64,000 nucleotides of DNA from Streptoverticillium olivoreticuli subsp. olivoreticuli (GTDB taxonomy: Bacteria > Actinomycetota > Actinomycetes > Streptomycetales > Streptomycetaceae). The notes beneath the pieces were generated by a model. It made no database searches and had not been told where the DNA came from. It worked only from the letters and a program-made list of their open reading frames with translations. Every line of letters starts with the position of its first letter. The first letter of the stretch is position 1. The DNA is taken from positions 2,441,501-2,505,500 of the forward strand of contig NZ_CP031455.1 in assembly GCF_003391135.1 (NCBI RefSeq). Reading direction: 5' to 3'. Both the position numbers and the translations under genes were made by a program. Positions 24,549 to 32,988 of this stretch are shown here, piece by piece.

Positions 24549-25004
24549 TCAGGTCGCGGACGGTGCGGTGCCGTGTGCCTCGGCGAGGGCCCGCAGCGCG
24601 CGGGCGTGGGCGACGGCCTGGTGCTTGGCGATGCCCGGCTGGATGCCCATGGCGGGCAGGGTGGTGCCGTCGGAGAGGTCGAGGCGGACCCAGGGGTCGC
24701 CGGCGCGCAGGTTGACGCGGACGATCTGGGCCCAGGCCAGCCGGCGGGTCGTCGCCAGATTGACGACGGTGACGCCGTCCTCGGTGGCGACGACCTTGGG
24801 GCGGGCGAGCAGCGCGAGGACCCCGAAGACGAGGAGTCCGGCGGCCGTGAAGGTGATCCGGTCCCCCGTGGTGAAGCTGCCGGTCAGCAGGGCACCCGCC
24901 GTGAGCACGACGAACAGTGCGGCGCCGAGGCCGAGCAGCACGGCCCGGGTGACGGTCGGGCGGAAGGTGACCGGAAGGTCCGGCAGCGGTGCGGGGGTGG
25001 ACAC
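24549..25004 (-). CDS. PH-domain membrane protein
   Basis: A 151-residue protein starting at GTG 25004. Two transmembrane helices (about 20-62) are followed by a bacterial PH-like domain (VVATEDGVTVVNLATTRRLAW, VRLDLSDGT). Function unknown. It is the last gene of the riboflavin-histidine gene run, 54 bases after hisG. Confidence 0.8.
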   Translation of the reverse strand: MSTPAPLPDLPVTFRPTVTRAVLLGLGAALFVVLTAGALLTGSFTTGDRITFTAAGLLVFGVLALLARPKVVATEDGVTVVNLATTRRLAWAQIVRVNLRAGDPWVRLDLSDGTTLPAMGIQPGIAKHQAVAHARALRALAEAHGTAPSAT

Positions 25005-25058
25005 GTCGTTACGTTCTCTCGGCGTCGTCGGGGCTCGCGTGCGGGGCGGGACGGGCCG

Positions 25059-25907
25059 TCAGAGGCGGCAGGCGTGGATGCCGGTGGTGAGGATGGCGCG
25101 CGCGCCCAGGTCGTAGAGCTCGTCCATGATCCGCTGGGCGTCCTTGGACGGGACCATGGAGCGGACCGCGACCCAGCCCTCGTGGTGCAGCGGGGAGACG
25201 GTGGGCGACTCCAGGCCCGGGGTGAGGGCGACGGCGCGCTCGACGTGCTCGACCCGGATGTCGTAGTCCATCATCACGTAGCGGCGGGCGACGAGGACGC
25301 CCTGCATGCGGCGGAGGAACTGCTGGACCTTGGGGTCGTCGGCCGGGGCACCCGCGCGGCGGATGACGATCGCCTCGGACTCCAGGATCGGCTCGCCGAT
25401 GATCTCCAGCCCGGCGTTGCGCAGGGTGGTGCCGGTCTCGACGACATCCGCGATGATCTCGGCGACGCCGAGCTGGATGGCGGTCTCGACGGCGCCGTCG
25501 AGGTGGACGACGGAGGCGTCCACGCCGTTGTCGGCGAGGTGCTTGGTGACCAGGCCGGAGAAGGACGTGGCGACGGTCATCCCGCCGAACTCGCCGACGT
25601 GCTTCGCGGTGCCCGGGCGGGTCGCGTAGCGGAAGGTGGACCCGGCGAAGCCGAGCTGCATGATCTCCTCGGCCCGCGAGCCGGAGTCCAGCAGGAGGTC
25701 CCGGCCGGTGATGCCGATGTCGAGCTTGCCGGAGCCCACGTAGACCGCGATGTCACGGGGGCGCAGGAAGAAGAACTCGACGTCGTTGGCGGCGTCGACC
25801 AGGACCAGTTCCCTGCGGTCCTTGCGCTGGCGGTATCCGGCCTCATGGAGCATCGCCGACGCAGGCTCGGAGAGAGAACCCTTGTTGGGGACGGCGATGC
25901 GCAGCAT
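25059..25907 (-). CDS. hisG: ATP phosphoribosyltransferase
   Basis: 282 residues, the long HisG form that carries its own C-terminal regulatory ACT-like domain and needs no HisZ. It catalyses the first step of histidine synthesis, joining ATP and PRPP. Recognisable stretches include LRIAVPNKGSL at the N-terminus, the PRPP-binding EIIADVVETGTTLRNAGL and the C-terminal histidine-binding region. The gene follows hisE by 57 bases, as expected for consecutive pathway steps. Confidence 0.97.
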   Translation of the reverse strand: MLRIAVPNKGSLSEPASAMLHEAGYRQRKDRRELVLVDAANDVEFFFLRPRDIAVYVGSGKLDIGITGRDLLLDSGSRAEEIMQLGFAGSTFRYATRPGTAKHVGEFGGMTVATSFSGLVTKHLADNGVDASVVHLDGAVETAIQLGVAEIIADVVETGTTLRNAGLEIIGEPILESEAIVIRRAGAPADDPKVQQFLRRMQGVLVARRYVMMDYDIRVEHVERAVALTPGLESPTVSPLHHEGWVAVRSMVPSKDAQRIMDELYDLGARAILTTGIHACRL

Positions 25908-25964
25908 GAGGTCGTTTTCCTTTGTGCGTGGGGATGCTGGGGGGATGTGCTGGGGTGGTGCTGA

Positions 25965-26237
25965 TCAGAGGTGAGCGTATACGTCGTCGAGGGAGATTCC
26001 CCGGGCGACCATCATCACCTGAACGTGGTAGAGGAGCTGGGAGATCTCCTCGGCCGTGGCGTCGGCGCCCTCGTACTCGGCGGCCATCCACACCTCGGCG
26101 GCCTCCTCGACCACCTTCTTGCCGATGGCATGGACGCCCTTGCCCACGAGCTCGGCGGTGCGGGAGGTGGCGGGGTCGCCGGTGGCGGCCTTCTGCTGGA
26201 GCTCGGTGAAGAGCTCCTCGAACGTCTTCTTGGACAT
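25965..26237 (-). CDS. hisE: Phosphoribosyl-ATP pyrophosphatase
   Basis: A 90-residue single-domain HisE. It hydrolyses phosphoribosyl-ATP to phosphoribosyl-AMP, the second histidine step. The MazG-like metal-binding pattern [18 protein letters not shown] is present. It lies 33 bases after ribH and before hisG, so histidine and riboflavin genes are probably co-transcribed. Confidence 0.96.
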   Translation of the reverse strand: MSKKTFEELFTELQQKAATGDPATSRTAELVGKGVHAIGKKVVEEAAEVWMAAEYEGADATAEEISQLLYHVQVMMVARGISLDDVYAHL

Positions 26238-26270
26238 GGTGGTCCTACCCTACGCCGGTCCCCGCCCGCT

Positions 26271-26756
26271 TCAGTGCCAGGGCTCGGACACCGAGCGGAG
26301 GATCGCCGCGGTGGCGATGGCCGCGGTGACGGCCTCGTGTCCCTTGTCCTCGTGCGAGCCCTCGATGCCGGCCCGGTCCAGGGCCTGCGTCTCGTCGTCA
26401 CAGGTGAGGACGCCGAAGCCGACGGGGACCCCGGTGTCGACGGAGACCTGGGCGAGGCCCTGGGTGACGCCCTGGCACACGTAGTCGAAGTGGGGGGTGC
26501 CGCCGCGGACGACCACGCCGAGGGCGACGATCGCGTCGTAGCCGCGGCCCGCCATCACCTTGGCGACCACGGGGAGTTCCCAGCTGCCGGGCACGCGCAG
26601 CAGGGTCGGCTCGTCGATGCCGAGGTCGTGCAGGGCGCGCAGGGCGCCGTCGACGAGTCCGTCCATCACCTTCTCGTGCCACTGCGCGGCGATCACGGCC
26701 ACGCGCAGGTCCTGGCAGTTCCGCACACTCAGCTCGGGGGCGCCCTTGCCGCTCAC
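26271..26756 (-). CDS. ribH: 6,7-dimethyl-8-ribityllumazine synthase
   Basis: 161 residues. RibH condenses the ribityl-pyrimidine with dihydroxybutanone phosphate to lumazine. Seen are [37 protein letters not shown] (with the catalytic His in the HFD segment) and the C-terminal DNEAQAL-like variant [11 protein letters not shown]. Fits the icosahedral lumazine synthase family in length. Confidence 0.96.
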   Translation of the reverse strand: MSGKGAPELSVRNCQDLRVAVIAAQWHEKVMDGLVDGALRALHDLGIDEPTLLRVPGSWELPVVAKVMAGRGYDAIVALGVVVRGGTPHFDYVCQGVTQGLAQVSVDTGVPVGFGVLTCDDETQALDRAGIEGSHEDKGHEAVTAAIATAAILRSVSEPWH

Positions 26757-26810
26757 GTTTCTCCTCGGGTTTCTGGTCGGGTGACGGGTCGAGTGGATTG
26801 GTCGGGTGGA

Positions 26811-28112
26811 TTACTGGTTGCCGCAGGCGGAGACCGGGTCGGGGTCGAGCCAGGGCAGGTCGTGCCCCATCCGGTCCCGCTTGGTCCGCAGGTAGCGGAG
26901 GTTGTGCTCGCCCGCCTGGACGGGCATCGGCTCGCGCCCGGTGACCTTCAGGCCGTGCCGGACGAGGGCCGCGGTCTTGTCGGGGTTGTTGGTCATCAGC
27001 CGCAGCGAGCGCACCCCGAGGTCGGCGAGGATCCGCGCGCCGGCCGCGTAGTCGCGGCCGTCGGCGGGCAGGCCGAGCTCCAGGTTGGCGTCCAGCGTGT
27101 CGCGCCCGTCCTCCTGGAGCTCGTAGGCGCGCAGCTTGGGCAGCAGGCCGATGCCGCGCCCCTCGTGGCCGCGGAGGTAGAGGACGACGCCCCGGCCCTC
27201 GGCGGTGATCCGTTCGAGGGAGGCGTGCAGCTGCGGGCCGCAGTCGCAGCGCAGCGAGCCGAAGACGTCGCCGGTGAGGCACTCGGAGTGGACGCGCACG
27301 AGGACGTCCTCGCCGTCGCCGACCTCGCCCGCGACGAGGGCGATGTGCTCGACGCCGTCGACGGTCGAGCGGTAGCCGACGGCCCGGAAGTCGCCGAAGG
27401 CGGTGGGCAGCCGGGTCTCGGCCTCGCGCCGGACGGTGGGCTCGGCGGACCGGCGGTAGGCGATCAGGTCCTCGATGGAGATGACCGCGAGTCCGTGCTT
27501 GCGGGCGAAGGGGATCAGCTCGGGCAGCCGCAGCATCGCGCCGTCCTCGCCCGCGATCTCCACGATCGCGGCGGCGGGGCGCAGCCCGGCGAGGCGGGCG
27601 AGGTCCACGCCCGCCTCGGTGTGGCCGTTGCGGACGAGGACGCCGCCGGGCCGGGCGCGCAGCGGGAAGACGTGGCCGGGGCGGACGAAGTCGCCGGGGA
27701 CGGCCGTGGGGTCGGCGAGCAGCCGGATGGTGGTGGCGCGGTCCGCGGCGGAGATCCCGGTGGAGGTGCCGTGGGCGGGGGCGGCGTCGACGGAGACGGT
27801 GAAGGCGGTGCGCATCGACTCGGTGTTGGCCTCGACCATCTGCGGCAGGTCGAGCCGGGCGATGTCCGGCTCCTCCAGCGGCACGCAGATCAGACCGCGG
27901 CACTCGCTCATCATGAACGCGACGATCTCGGTGGTGACCTTCTCGGCCGCGACGACGAGGTCGCCCTCGTTCTCGCGATTCTCGTCGTCCACGACCACGA
28001 CGGGCCGCCCGGCCGCGATGTCGGCGATGGCGCGCTCGACCGGGTCGAGGGCGAAGTCCTCGGTCTCGGACCGGTTCTGCACGACGGTCATGATTCCTCT
28101 TCCTTCGGTCAT
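26811..28112 (-). CDS. ribBA: Bifunctional 3,4-dihydroxy-2-butanone-4-phosphate synthase / GTP cyclohydrolase II
   Basis: About 433 residues. The N-terminal half is RibB ([44 protein letters not shown]) and the C-terminal half RibA, with zinc ligands in [17 protein letters not shown] and the [13 protein letters not shown] motif. Two starts compete: ATG 28112 overlaps the ribM stop (ATGA) after GGAAGGGG, and ATG 28091 follows GAGGAATC. Both have good ribosome sites; the longer is given. It supplies both branches of riboflavin precursor synthesis. Confidence 0.96.
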   Translation of the reverse strand: MTEGRGIMTVVQNRSETEDFALDPVERAIADIAAGRPVVVVDDENRENEGDLVVAAEKVTTEIVAFMMSECRGLICVPLEEPDIARLDLPQMVEANTESMRTAFTVSVDAAPAHGTSTGISAADRATTIRLLADPTAVPGDFVRPGHVFPLRARPGGVLVRNGHTEAGVDLARLAGLRPAAAIVEIAGEDGAMLRLPELIPFARKHGLAVISIEDLIAYRRSAEPTVRREAETRLPTAFGDFRAVGYRSTVDGVEHIALVAGEVGDGEDVLVRVHSECLTGDVFGSLRCDCGPQLHASLERITAEGRGVVLYLRGHEGRGIGLLPKLRAYELQEDGRDTLDANLELGLPADGRDYAAGARILADLGVRSLRLMTNNPDKTAALVRHGLKVTGREPMPVQAGEHNLRYLRTKRDRMGHDLPWLDPDPVSACGNQ

Positions 28113-28774
28113 GACAGTGCCCCTTCCAGTGCGGTCTGTTCGGCGGCGTCCGTACGGGCGCGGGAGCGCAGCCACCAGTCGCGCATGCCCCACAGGACGA
28201 GGGCGAGGTAGACGACGTAGACGAGGCCGGAGAAGGCGAGCCCGCTGCTGAAGGCGAGCGGGACGCCGACGACGTCCACGAGCAGCCAGGCGAACCAGAA
28301 TTCGATGAGGCCGCGGGCCTGGCAGACCATCGCGGCGAGCGTGCCGACGAAGATGTACGCGTCCGGCCAGGGGTTCCAGGACAGTTCGGGCACGGCGGTG
28401 AAGAGGGCGCCGACGGCGAGCGTGCCGAGCGCGGTGCCCGCCAGCAGGAGGCCCCGCTCGCGCCAGGTCGCGAAGCGGACGGCGATCGAGCCGTCCTGGG
28501 CGTCGCGCCTGCCGCGCTGCCACTGCCGCCAGCCCCACAGCGCGACGCCGATGACCAGGAGCTGCTTGCCGATGCCGCCGCTGAGGTGGGCGGAGGCGTA
28601 GGCGGCGACGAGGATCACGCCGGAGAGGAACTGGGCGGGCCAGGTCCATATGGAGCGCCGCCAGCCGAGGGCGAGCGCGACGAGGCCCACGGTGTTGCCG
28701 ATCATGTCGGACCAGATGACGTGCTGCCCGAGGACGGAGAACGCCTCGCCGTTGAGCCACTGCACGGCGCTCAT
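28109..28774 (-). CDS. ribM: PnuC-family riboflavin transporter
   Basis: A 221-residue membrane protein with about seven helices and the PnuC signatures [25 protein letters not shown] and WNPWPDAY. In actinobacteria, PnuC-family members encoded inside the riboflavin operon (RibM/PnuX) carry riboflavin rather than nicotinamide riboside, and control by the FMN riboswitch upstream supports that reading here. Start at ATG 28774, after GAGGG. It lies between ribE and ribBA. Confidence 0.85.
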   Translation of the reverse strand: MSAVQWLNGEAFSVLGQHVIWSDMIGNTVGLVALALGWRRSIWTWPAQFLSGVILVAAYASAHLSGGIGKQLLVIGVALWGWRQWQRGRRDAQDGSIAVRFATWRERGLLLAGTALGTLAVGALFTAVPELSWNPWPDAYIFVGTLAAMVCQARGLIEFWFAWLLVDVVGVPLAFSSGLAFSGLVYVVYLALVLWGMRDWWLRSRARTDAAEQTALEGALS

Positions 28775-28847
28775 GCGCGTCCCTCGCTTCGCTCGGGCCC
28801 GCCTTCGCGCGGCACGCACCTTTCAATGATTCGCTCGCTGCGCTCGC

Positions 28848-29468
28848 TCATGCCACCGGCTCCCCGGTGCCGGGGACCGCGCCGTCGGCCAGGAGCCGCT
28901 CGACGTACTTGGCGAGCACGTCCACCTCGAGGTTGACGGGGTCGCCGGGCTGCTTGATGCCCAGGGTGGTCAGCTGGAGCGTGGTGGGGATGAGACTGAC
29001 GGTGAAGAAGTCCTCGCCCGCCTCGACCACGGTCAGGCTGACACCGTCGACGGTGATGGAGCCCTTGTCGACCACATAGCGGCGCAGCCCGGCCGGGAGG
29101 GCGATCCTGACGATCTCCCAGTGCTCGCCGGGGGTGCGCGCCACGACGGTGCCGGTGCCGTCGACGTGGCCCTGCACGATGTGGCCGCCGAGGCGGCCGC
29201 CGAGTGCCATGGGCCGTTCGAGGTTCACCCGGGAGCCGGGGGCGAGGGCGCCGAGGCTGGAGCGCTTGAGGGACTCGGCCATCACATCGGCGGTGAACTC
29301 GCCGTCGGCGGTGTCCACGACGGTGAGGCAGACGCCGTTGACGGCGATGGAGTCGCCGTGCTTGGCGCCTTCGGTGACGAGCGGGCCGCGCAGTCGGAAG
29401 ACCGAGGAGTCACCGCGGTTCTCGACGGCGACGACCTCGCCCAGTTCTTCGACGATTCCGGTGAACAC
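28848..29468 (-). CDS. ribE: Riboflavin synthase (alpha-subunit type)
   Basis: 206 residues starting at GTG 29468 behind GAGGAG. Two homologous lumazine-binding barrels are seen: MFTGIVEELGEV, SIAVNGVCLTVVD and GHIVQGHVDGTG in the first and second halves, with SITVDGVSLTVVE repeating in the second. It dismutates two lumazines into riboflavin. It starts 2 bases after the ribD stop, so the two are coupled. Confidence 0.95.
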   Translation of the reverse strand: MFTGIVEELGEVVAVENRGDSSVFRLRGPLVTEGAKHGDSIAVNGVCLTVVDTADGEFTADVMAESLKRSSLGALAPGSRVNLERPMALGGRLGGHIVQGHVDGTGTVVARTPGEHWEIVRIALPAGLRRYVVDKGSITVDGVSLTVVEAGEDFFTVSLIPTTLQLTTLGIKQPGDPVNLEVDVLAKYVERLLADGAVPGTGEPVA

Positions 29469-29470
29469 GT

Positions 29471-30574
29471 TCAGTTCTCCTCAGGGGCGGAAGCGGTGGG
29501 GGTGGCGGTGATCCGCAGGTCGGGGCCGAGGCGGGCGACGTCGGTCACCTCCAGGCGCAGCGTCTGCGCGACGGTGGTGATGCCCGCGTCGCCGAGGGCG
29601 GTGGGCCCGGCGCCGAGCAGCGCGGGCGCGAGGTAGCCGACGACGCGGTCGACGGCCCCGGCGGCGACGAAGGAGCCGGCGAGCGAGGGCCCGCCCTCCA
29701 GCAGGACGGAGCGGACGCCGCGCCCGTGGAGCTCGGCGAGCAGGGCGTGGACATCGAGGCCCGCCCCGCCGTACGGCAGCCGGACGGTGTCGGTGCCGGG
29801 CAGGTGCCCGGTGTCGGCGTCCTCGCCGACGGCGATCAGGGTGGGTGCCGCGTCGTCCAGGACCCGGGCGCCCGGCTTGATCGTGGCGTGGGTGTCGACG
29901 ACGACGCGCAGGGGCTGGGTGACACCGTCCCGGCCGCGGACGGCCAGGTGCGGGTCGTCGGCGCGCAGGGTGCCGGAGCCGACGACGACGGCGTCGGCCT
30001 CTGCGCGCAGCCGGTGGACGTCGGCGCGGGAGGCGGCGGAGGTGATCCAGCGGCTGGTGCCGTCGGCGGCGGCGCTGCGGCCGTCGAGGGTCGCCGCGTA
30101 CTTCCACAGCACGAAGGGGCGGCCGCGGAGCACCGAGGTGAGCCAGGCGGCATTGCCCGCGGCGGCCTCCTCGGCGAGCAGCCCGCCCTCCGTGTCGACC
30201 CCGGCGGCGGCCAGGGTGGCGGCGCCTCCGGTGGCGGTGGGGTTGGGATCGGCGACGGCGTAGACGACGCGGGCCACTCCGGCGGCGAGCAGGGCCTGTG
30301 CGCAAGGGCCCGTGCGTCCGGTGTGGTTGCAGGGTTCGAGAGTGACGACGGCGGTGCCGCCGCGGACGTCGTGGCCGGCGTCCGCGGCGTCGCGCAGGGC
30401 GGCGACCTCGGCGTGCGGGCCTCCGGCGCGCCGGTGCCAGCCCTCACCCGCGGTGCGGCCCCGGGCGTCGAGCAGGACACAGCCGACGACGGGGTTGGGG
30501 CTGGTGGAGCCGAGGGCGCGCGCGGCGAGTGCGATGGCCCGACGCATCGCGTCGGCTTCGGCCTGGGTGGCCAC
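29471..30574 (-). CDS. ribD: Bifunctional diaminohydroxyphosphoribosylaminopyrimidine deaminase / uracil reductase
   Basis: 367 residues from GTG 30574 (AGGAGG 5 bases upstream). The N-terminal deaminase has the zinc-binding GPHAEVAAL and EPCNHTGRTGPC motifs; the C-terminal reductase begins around residue 145 with LWKYAATLDGRSA and ends with the glycine-rich LLEGGPSLAGSF. It is the first gene after the FMN riboswitch. Confidence 0.96.
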   Translation of the reverse strand: MATQAEADAMRRAIALAARALGSTSPNPVVGCVLLDARGRTAGEGWHRRAGGPHAEVAALRDAADAGHDVRGGTAVVTLEPCNHTGRTGPCAQALLAAGVARVVYAVADPNPTATGGAATLAAAGVDTEGGLLAEEAAAGNAAWLTSVLRGRPFVLWKYAATLDGRSAAADGTSRWITSAASRADVHRLRAEADAVVVGSGTLRADDPHLAVRGRDGVTQPLRVVVDTHATIKPGARVLDDAAPTLIAVGEDADTGHLPGTDTVRLPYGGAGLDVHALLAELHGRGVRSVLLEGGPSLAGSFVAAGAVDRVVGYLAPALLGAGPTALGDAGITTVAQTLRLEVTDVARLGPDLRITATPTASAPEEN

Positions 30575-30736
30575 CGGGTCCTCCTGCCTCTTCGGGCACG
30601 GACTCCGGGGCTGTCGCACGGGACGACGAAGAGAGCGGGGACGCGGACCGGGGGTGCACCGAGGCCGAAAAAGAGGGGTCCGCCCCTGAAGAGGGCCGGA
30701 TCACCTGACGCCGGTGTGCCGGTATGCGTGCCCGCC

Positions 30737-30863
30737 GCGCACTGCCTCCCATCCGGACTTTAACCGTCGGTCCAGGAATTTCACCTGGTCAACCGGCCGC
30801 TGGATGCGGACGGGTCGCGGACTGTAACCGCCGGTTCGGACTTTCACCGACCCCGGAGTGCGC
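30737..30863 (-). promoter_or_regulatory. FMN riboswitch (RFN element)
   Basis: On the minus strand the conserved RFN core is clear: GGTCGGTGAAAGTCCG, ACCGGCGGTTACAGTCCGCGACCC, GGTGAAATTCCTGGACCGACGGTTAAAGTCCGGATGGGAG (shown in parts, positions 30745-30855). The closing P1 stem is GCGCACT (30857-30863 complement) with AGTGCGC (30737-30743 complement). FMN binding would shut down the rib operon; it lies 163 bases before the ribD start, leaving room for a terminator or ribosome-site switch. The remainder of 30575-31033 holds no gene. Confidence 0.95.
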
Positions 30864-31033
30864 TGCGTAACTAGTTGTCTTTTGATGCTACATGGAGTCT
30901 GACCTGCGCGTTCCTTGAACACTGCCGGTCCGACGCCTTTGAGCGTACGCCGAGGGGCGGCGCGGTGTCCACGGTGATGTAGATCGCCAAGGGGGGTCGA
31001 CCGGCCCGTCCGGGTCCGGGAGGATGCGCGTCC

Positions 31034-32269
31034 ATGGGTGCCGACAAGAGGGGTACGGACGGCCGGTTACGCCGGGCGCGCTGCGCCGTGGCCGTGGTGT
31101 TCGCCGTGCACGGCGCGGTGACCGGCAGCTTCGCGACCCGCGTCCCATGGATCCAGGCGCACACGGACGTCGGCGCGGGCCGGCTGGGGCTGGCGCTGGC
31201 GTTCCCCGCGATCGGGGCGTCGTTGGCGATGCCGCTCGCGGGGTGGGTGGGTCACCGGCTGGGTTCGCGGGCCGCGCTGCGCGTACTGCTGTCCCTGTGG
31301 TGCGCGTCCCTGGCGCTGCCCGCCCTCTCCCCCGGCCTGCTCGCGCTGTGCGCGGCGCTGGCCGTCTACGGCGCGACGGCGGGGATGGCGGACGTGGCGA
31401 TGAACGCGCTGGGCGTGGAGACCGAGAACCGGATCGGGCGCTCGATCATGTCGGGGCTGCACGGGATGTGGAGCGTGGGGGTGCTCGCCGGTTCGGGGGC
31501 GGGCACGGTCGCCGCGCACGCCGGTACGGACGCCCGGGTCCACCTGGGGATCGCGGCGGGTGCGCTCCTGCTGCTCGGCGCGCTCGCCTGCCGGTGGGTG
31601 CTCGATCTGCGGACCGCGCCCGAGGAGCACCCGCCGCCGCGCTTCTCGGTTCCGCCGCGCGCGGCGCTGGCCATCGGCGCGGTGGGGTTCTGCGCGGTGT
31701 TCGCGGAGGGCGCGAGCCTGGACTGGTCGGCGGTCTATCTCCGTGACGTCATCGGATCCGATCCGGGCGTCGCGGCCGCCTGCACCACGGCGTTCTCCTG
31801 CACGATGGCGGCGGCCCGGTTCGCGGGGGACGCGGCGGTGCGCCGGTTCGGCCCGGTGCGGACCGTACGGGCCGGGGGCGCGCTGGCCACGGCGGGCGGG
31901 GTGCTGGTGGTGTCCGCGGCCGGGGCGCCGGCGGCGATCGCGGGCTTCGCGCTGATCGGCCTGGGCATCGCGGTGGTGGTGCCGCTGGCGTTCGCGGCGG
32001 CGGGGCGCAGCGGTCCGGCGCCGAGCCAGGCCATCGCCGGGGTCGCGACGATCACCTATACGTCGGGGCTGGTCGCGCCGGCCGCCATCGGCCAGGTCGC
32101 GGCCGCCGGTTCGCTGGTGATGTCGTTCGTCCTGGTCACCGTGTTGACGACGGGGGTGGCGGTGGGGGCGGGGGTGCTGCGTACTCCCGCGCGCGGTGCG
32201 GTGGGTGCGGCGCGGGCCGCGCCGGAGCGCTCGGGCTCCGCGGCGGAGTCACCGGGTCCGGAACGGTGA
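31034..32269 (+). CDS. MFS transporter
   Basis: A 411-residue major-facilitator protein with about twelve hydrophobic helices. It resembles the YbjJ/fucose-permease-like branch (ATRVPWIQAHTDVGAGRLGLALAFPAIGASL at the start, split by a cytoplasmic loop rich in charged residues near 190-205). The substrate cannot be told. It is divergent from ribD across the riboswitch region but is not under the riboswitch, which faces the other way. Confidence 0.82.
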   Translation: MGADKRGTDGRLRRARCAVAVVFAVHGAVTGSFATRVPWIQAHTDVGAGRLGLALAFPAIGASLAMPLAGWVGHRLGSRAALRVLLSLWCASLALPALSPGLLALCAALAVYGATAGMADVAMNALGVETENRIGRSIMSGLHGMWSVGVLAGSGAGTVAAHAGTDARVHLGIAAGALLLLGALACRWVLDLRTAPEEHPPPRFSVPPRAALAIGAVGFCAVFAEGASLDWSAVYLRDVIGSDPGVAAACTTAFSCTMAAARFAGDAAVRRFGPVRTVRAGGALATAGGVLVVSAAGAPAAIAGFALIGLGIAVVVPLAFAAAGRSGPAPSQAIAGVATITYTSGLVAPAAIGQVAAAGSLVMSFVLVTVLTTGVAVGAGVLRTPARGAVGAARAAPERSGSAAESPGPER

Positions 32270-32270
32270 T

Positions 32271-32311
32271 GGGCCGTACGGCGGACCCTCAAGGGATCCC
32301 CCGTACGGCCC
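32271..32311 (+). terminator. Hairpin terminator after the MFS gene
   Basis: Stem GGGCCGTACGG (32271-32281) and CCGTACGGCCC (32301-32311), 19-base loop with a further AGGGATCCCC-type fold. It begins right after the stop at 32269 and also serves the convergent gene ending at 32341. Confidence 0.7.
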
Positions 32312-32340
32312 GGAACCAGCCGACGGTGTGCCGTGGGTGG

Positions 32341-32772
32341 TTAGAGGATGCCGAACAGACCGCCGAGACCGCCGAAGCCACGGTGGCCGAACTCCCAGCC
32401 CTCGCGACCCTCGTGACGGCCACAGCCGCCCCAGCGGCCCTCTTCGCCCCAACGACCGCCACGACCGCCCCAGCCCCAGTCGTCGCAGTCCTCACGGTCG
32501 TGGCGGTGGCCCCAGCGGCCGTCGCCCCAGCCACGGTCGCAGTCGTCGTGGCCCCAGCGGCCGTGGTCACGGCCATGGTCCCAGCGGCCGTGGTCGCGGC
32601 CGTGGTCACGGTCACCACGGTCACCGCGGTCACCGTCGTGGTCGTGGTCGTGGTGCCACGTCTGGACCGTGGCGGTCGTGGCCGGAGCGGCCTGGGCCAC
32701 GCCGGCGATCGGAACGATGGCAGCCGCTGCGAGAACGGTGGCGGCCGCGGTGCGGCCGACGAGGTTACGCAT
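32341..32772 (-). CDS. Secreted His/Asp/Arg/Gly/Trp-rich repetitive protein
   Basis: A 143-residue protein starting at ATG 32772 (AGGAG 6 bases upstream), with a signal peptide cleaved probably after AQA (residue 28). The mature protein is low-complexity: WHHDHDHDGD, then repeats of DRG and DHGRDHGRW, then Gly/Trp/Arg-rich segments with three Cys and a hydrophobic tail FGGLGGLFGIL. Many His/Asp suggest metal binding, but that is inference. The signal peptide, ribosome site and stop are convincing even though its antisense strand is also open. Confidence 0.7.
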   Translation of the reverse strand: MRNLVGRTAAATVLAAAAIVPIAGVAQAAPATTATVQTWHHDHDHDGDRGDRGDRDHGRDHGRWDHGRDHGRWGHDDCDRGWGDGRWGHRHDREDCDDWGWGGRGGRWGEEGRWGGCGRHEGREGWEFGHRGFGGLGGLFGIL

Positions 32773-32988
32773 GAATGTCTCCTGGATTGCAGGAATCGGA
32801 CACAGAGACCCATACCTCGCATGAAGCAAGAAACAGCACCGGTTCACGGTCATACAGTCGTACGGACCATTGATTGCCCCGATTGCAGCAGCTCAGCGCG
32901 CGGCCGGCCCGGCGGCGACGGCCGGGAGCAGGGGCCGGCGCCACTTAACATGGTCCGGATTCCCCCACCCCGAACACTTGGAGCACTC

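Noticed and set aside
23067..25964. Very long open frame (965 codons) on the + strand
   Set aside because: It lies antisense to the CNNM pair, the PH-domain gene and hisG, all clearly coding; the translation is Gly/Arg/Asp-rich shadow without domains.
25971..28211. 746-codon + strand open frame
   Set aside because: Antisense to hisE, ribH and ribBA, which are certain; GC-rich shadow.
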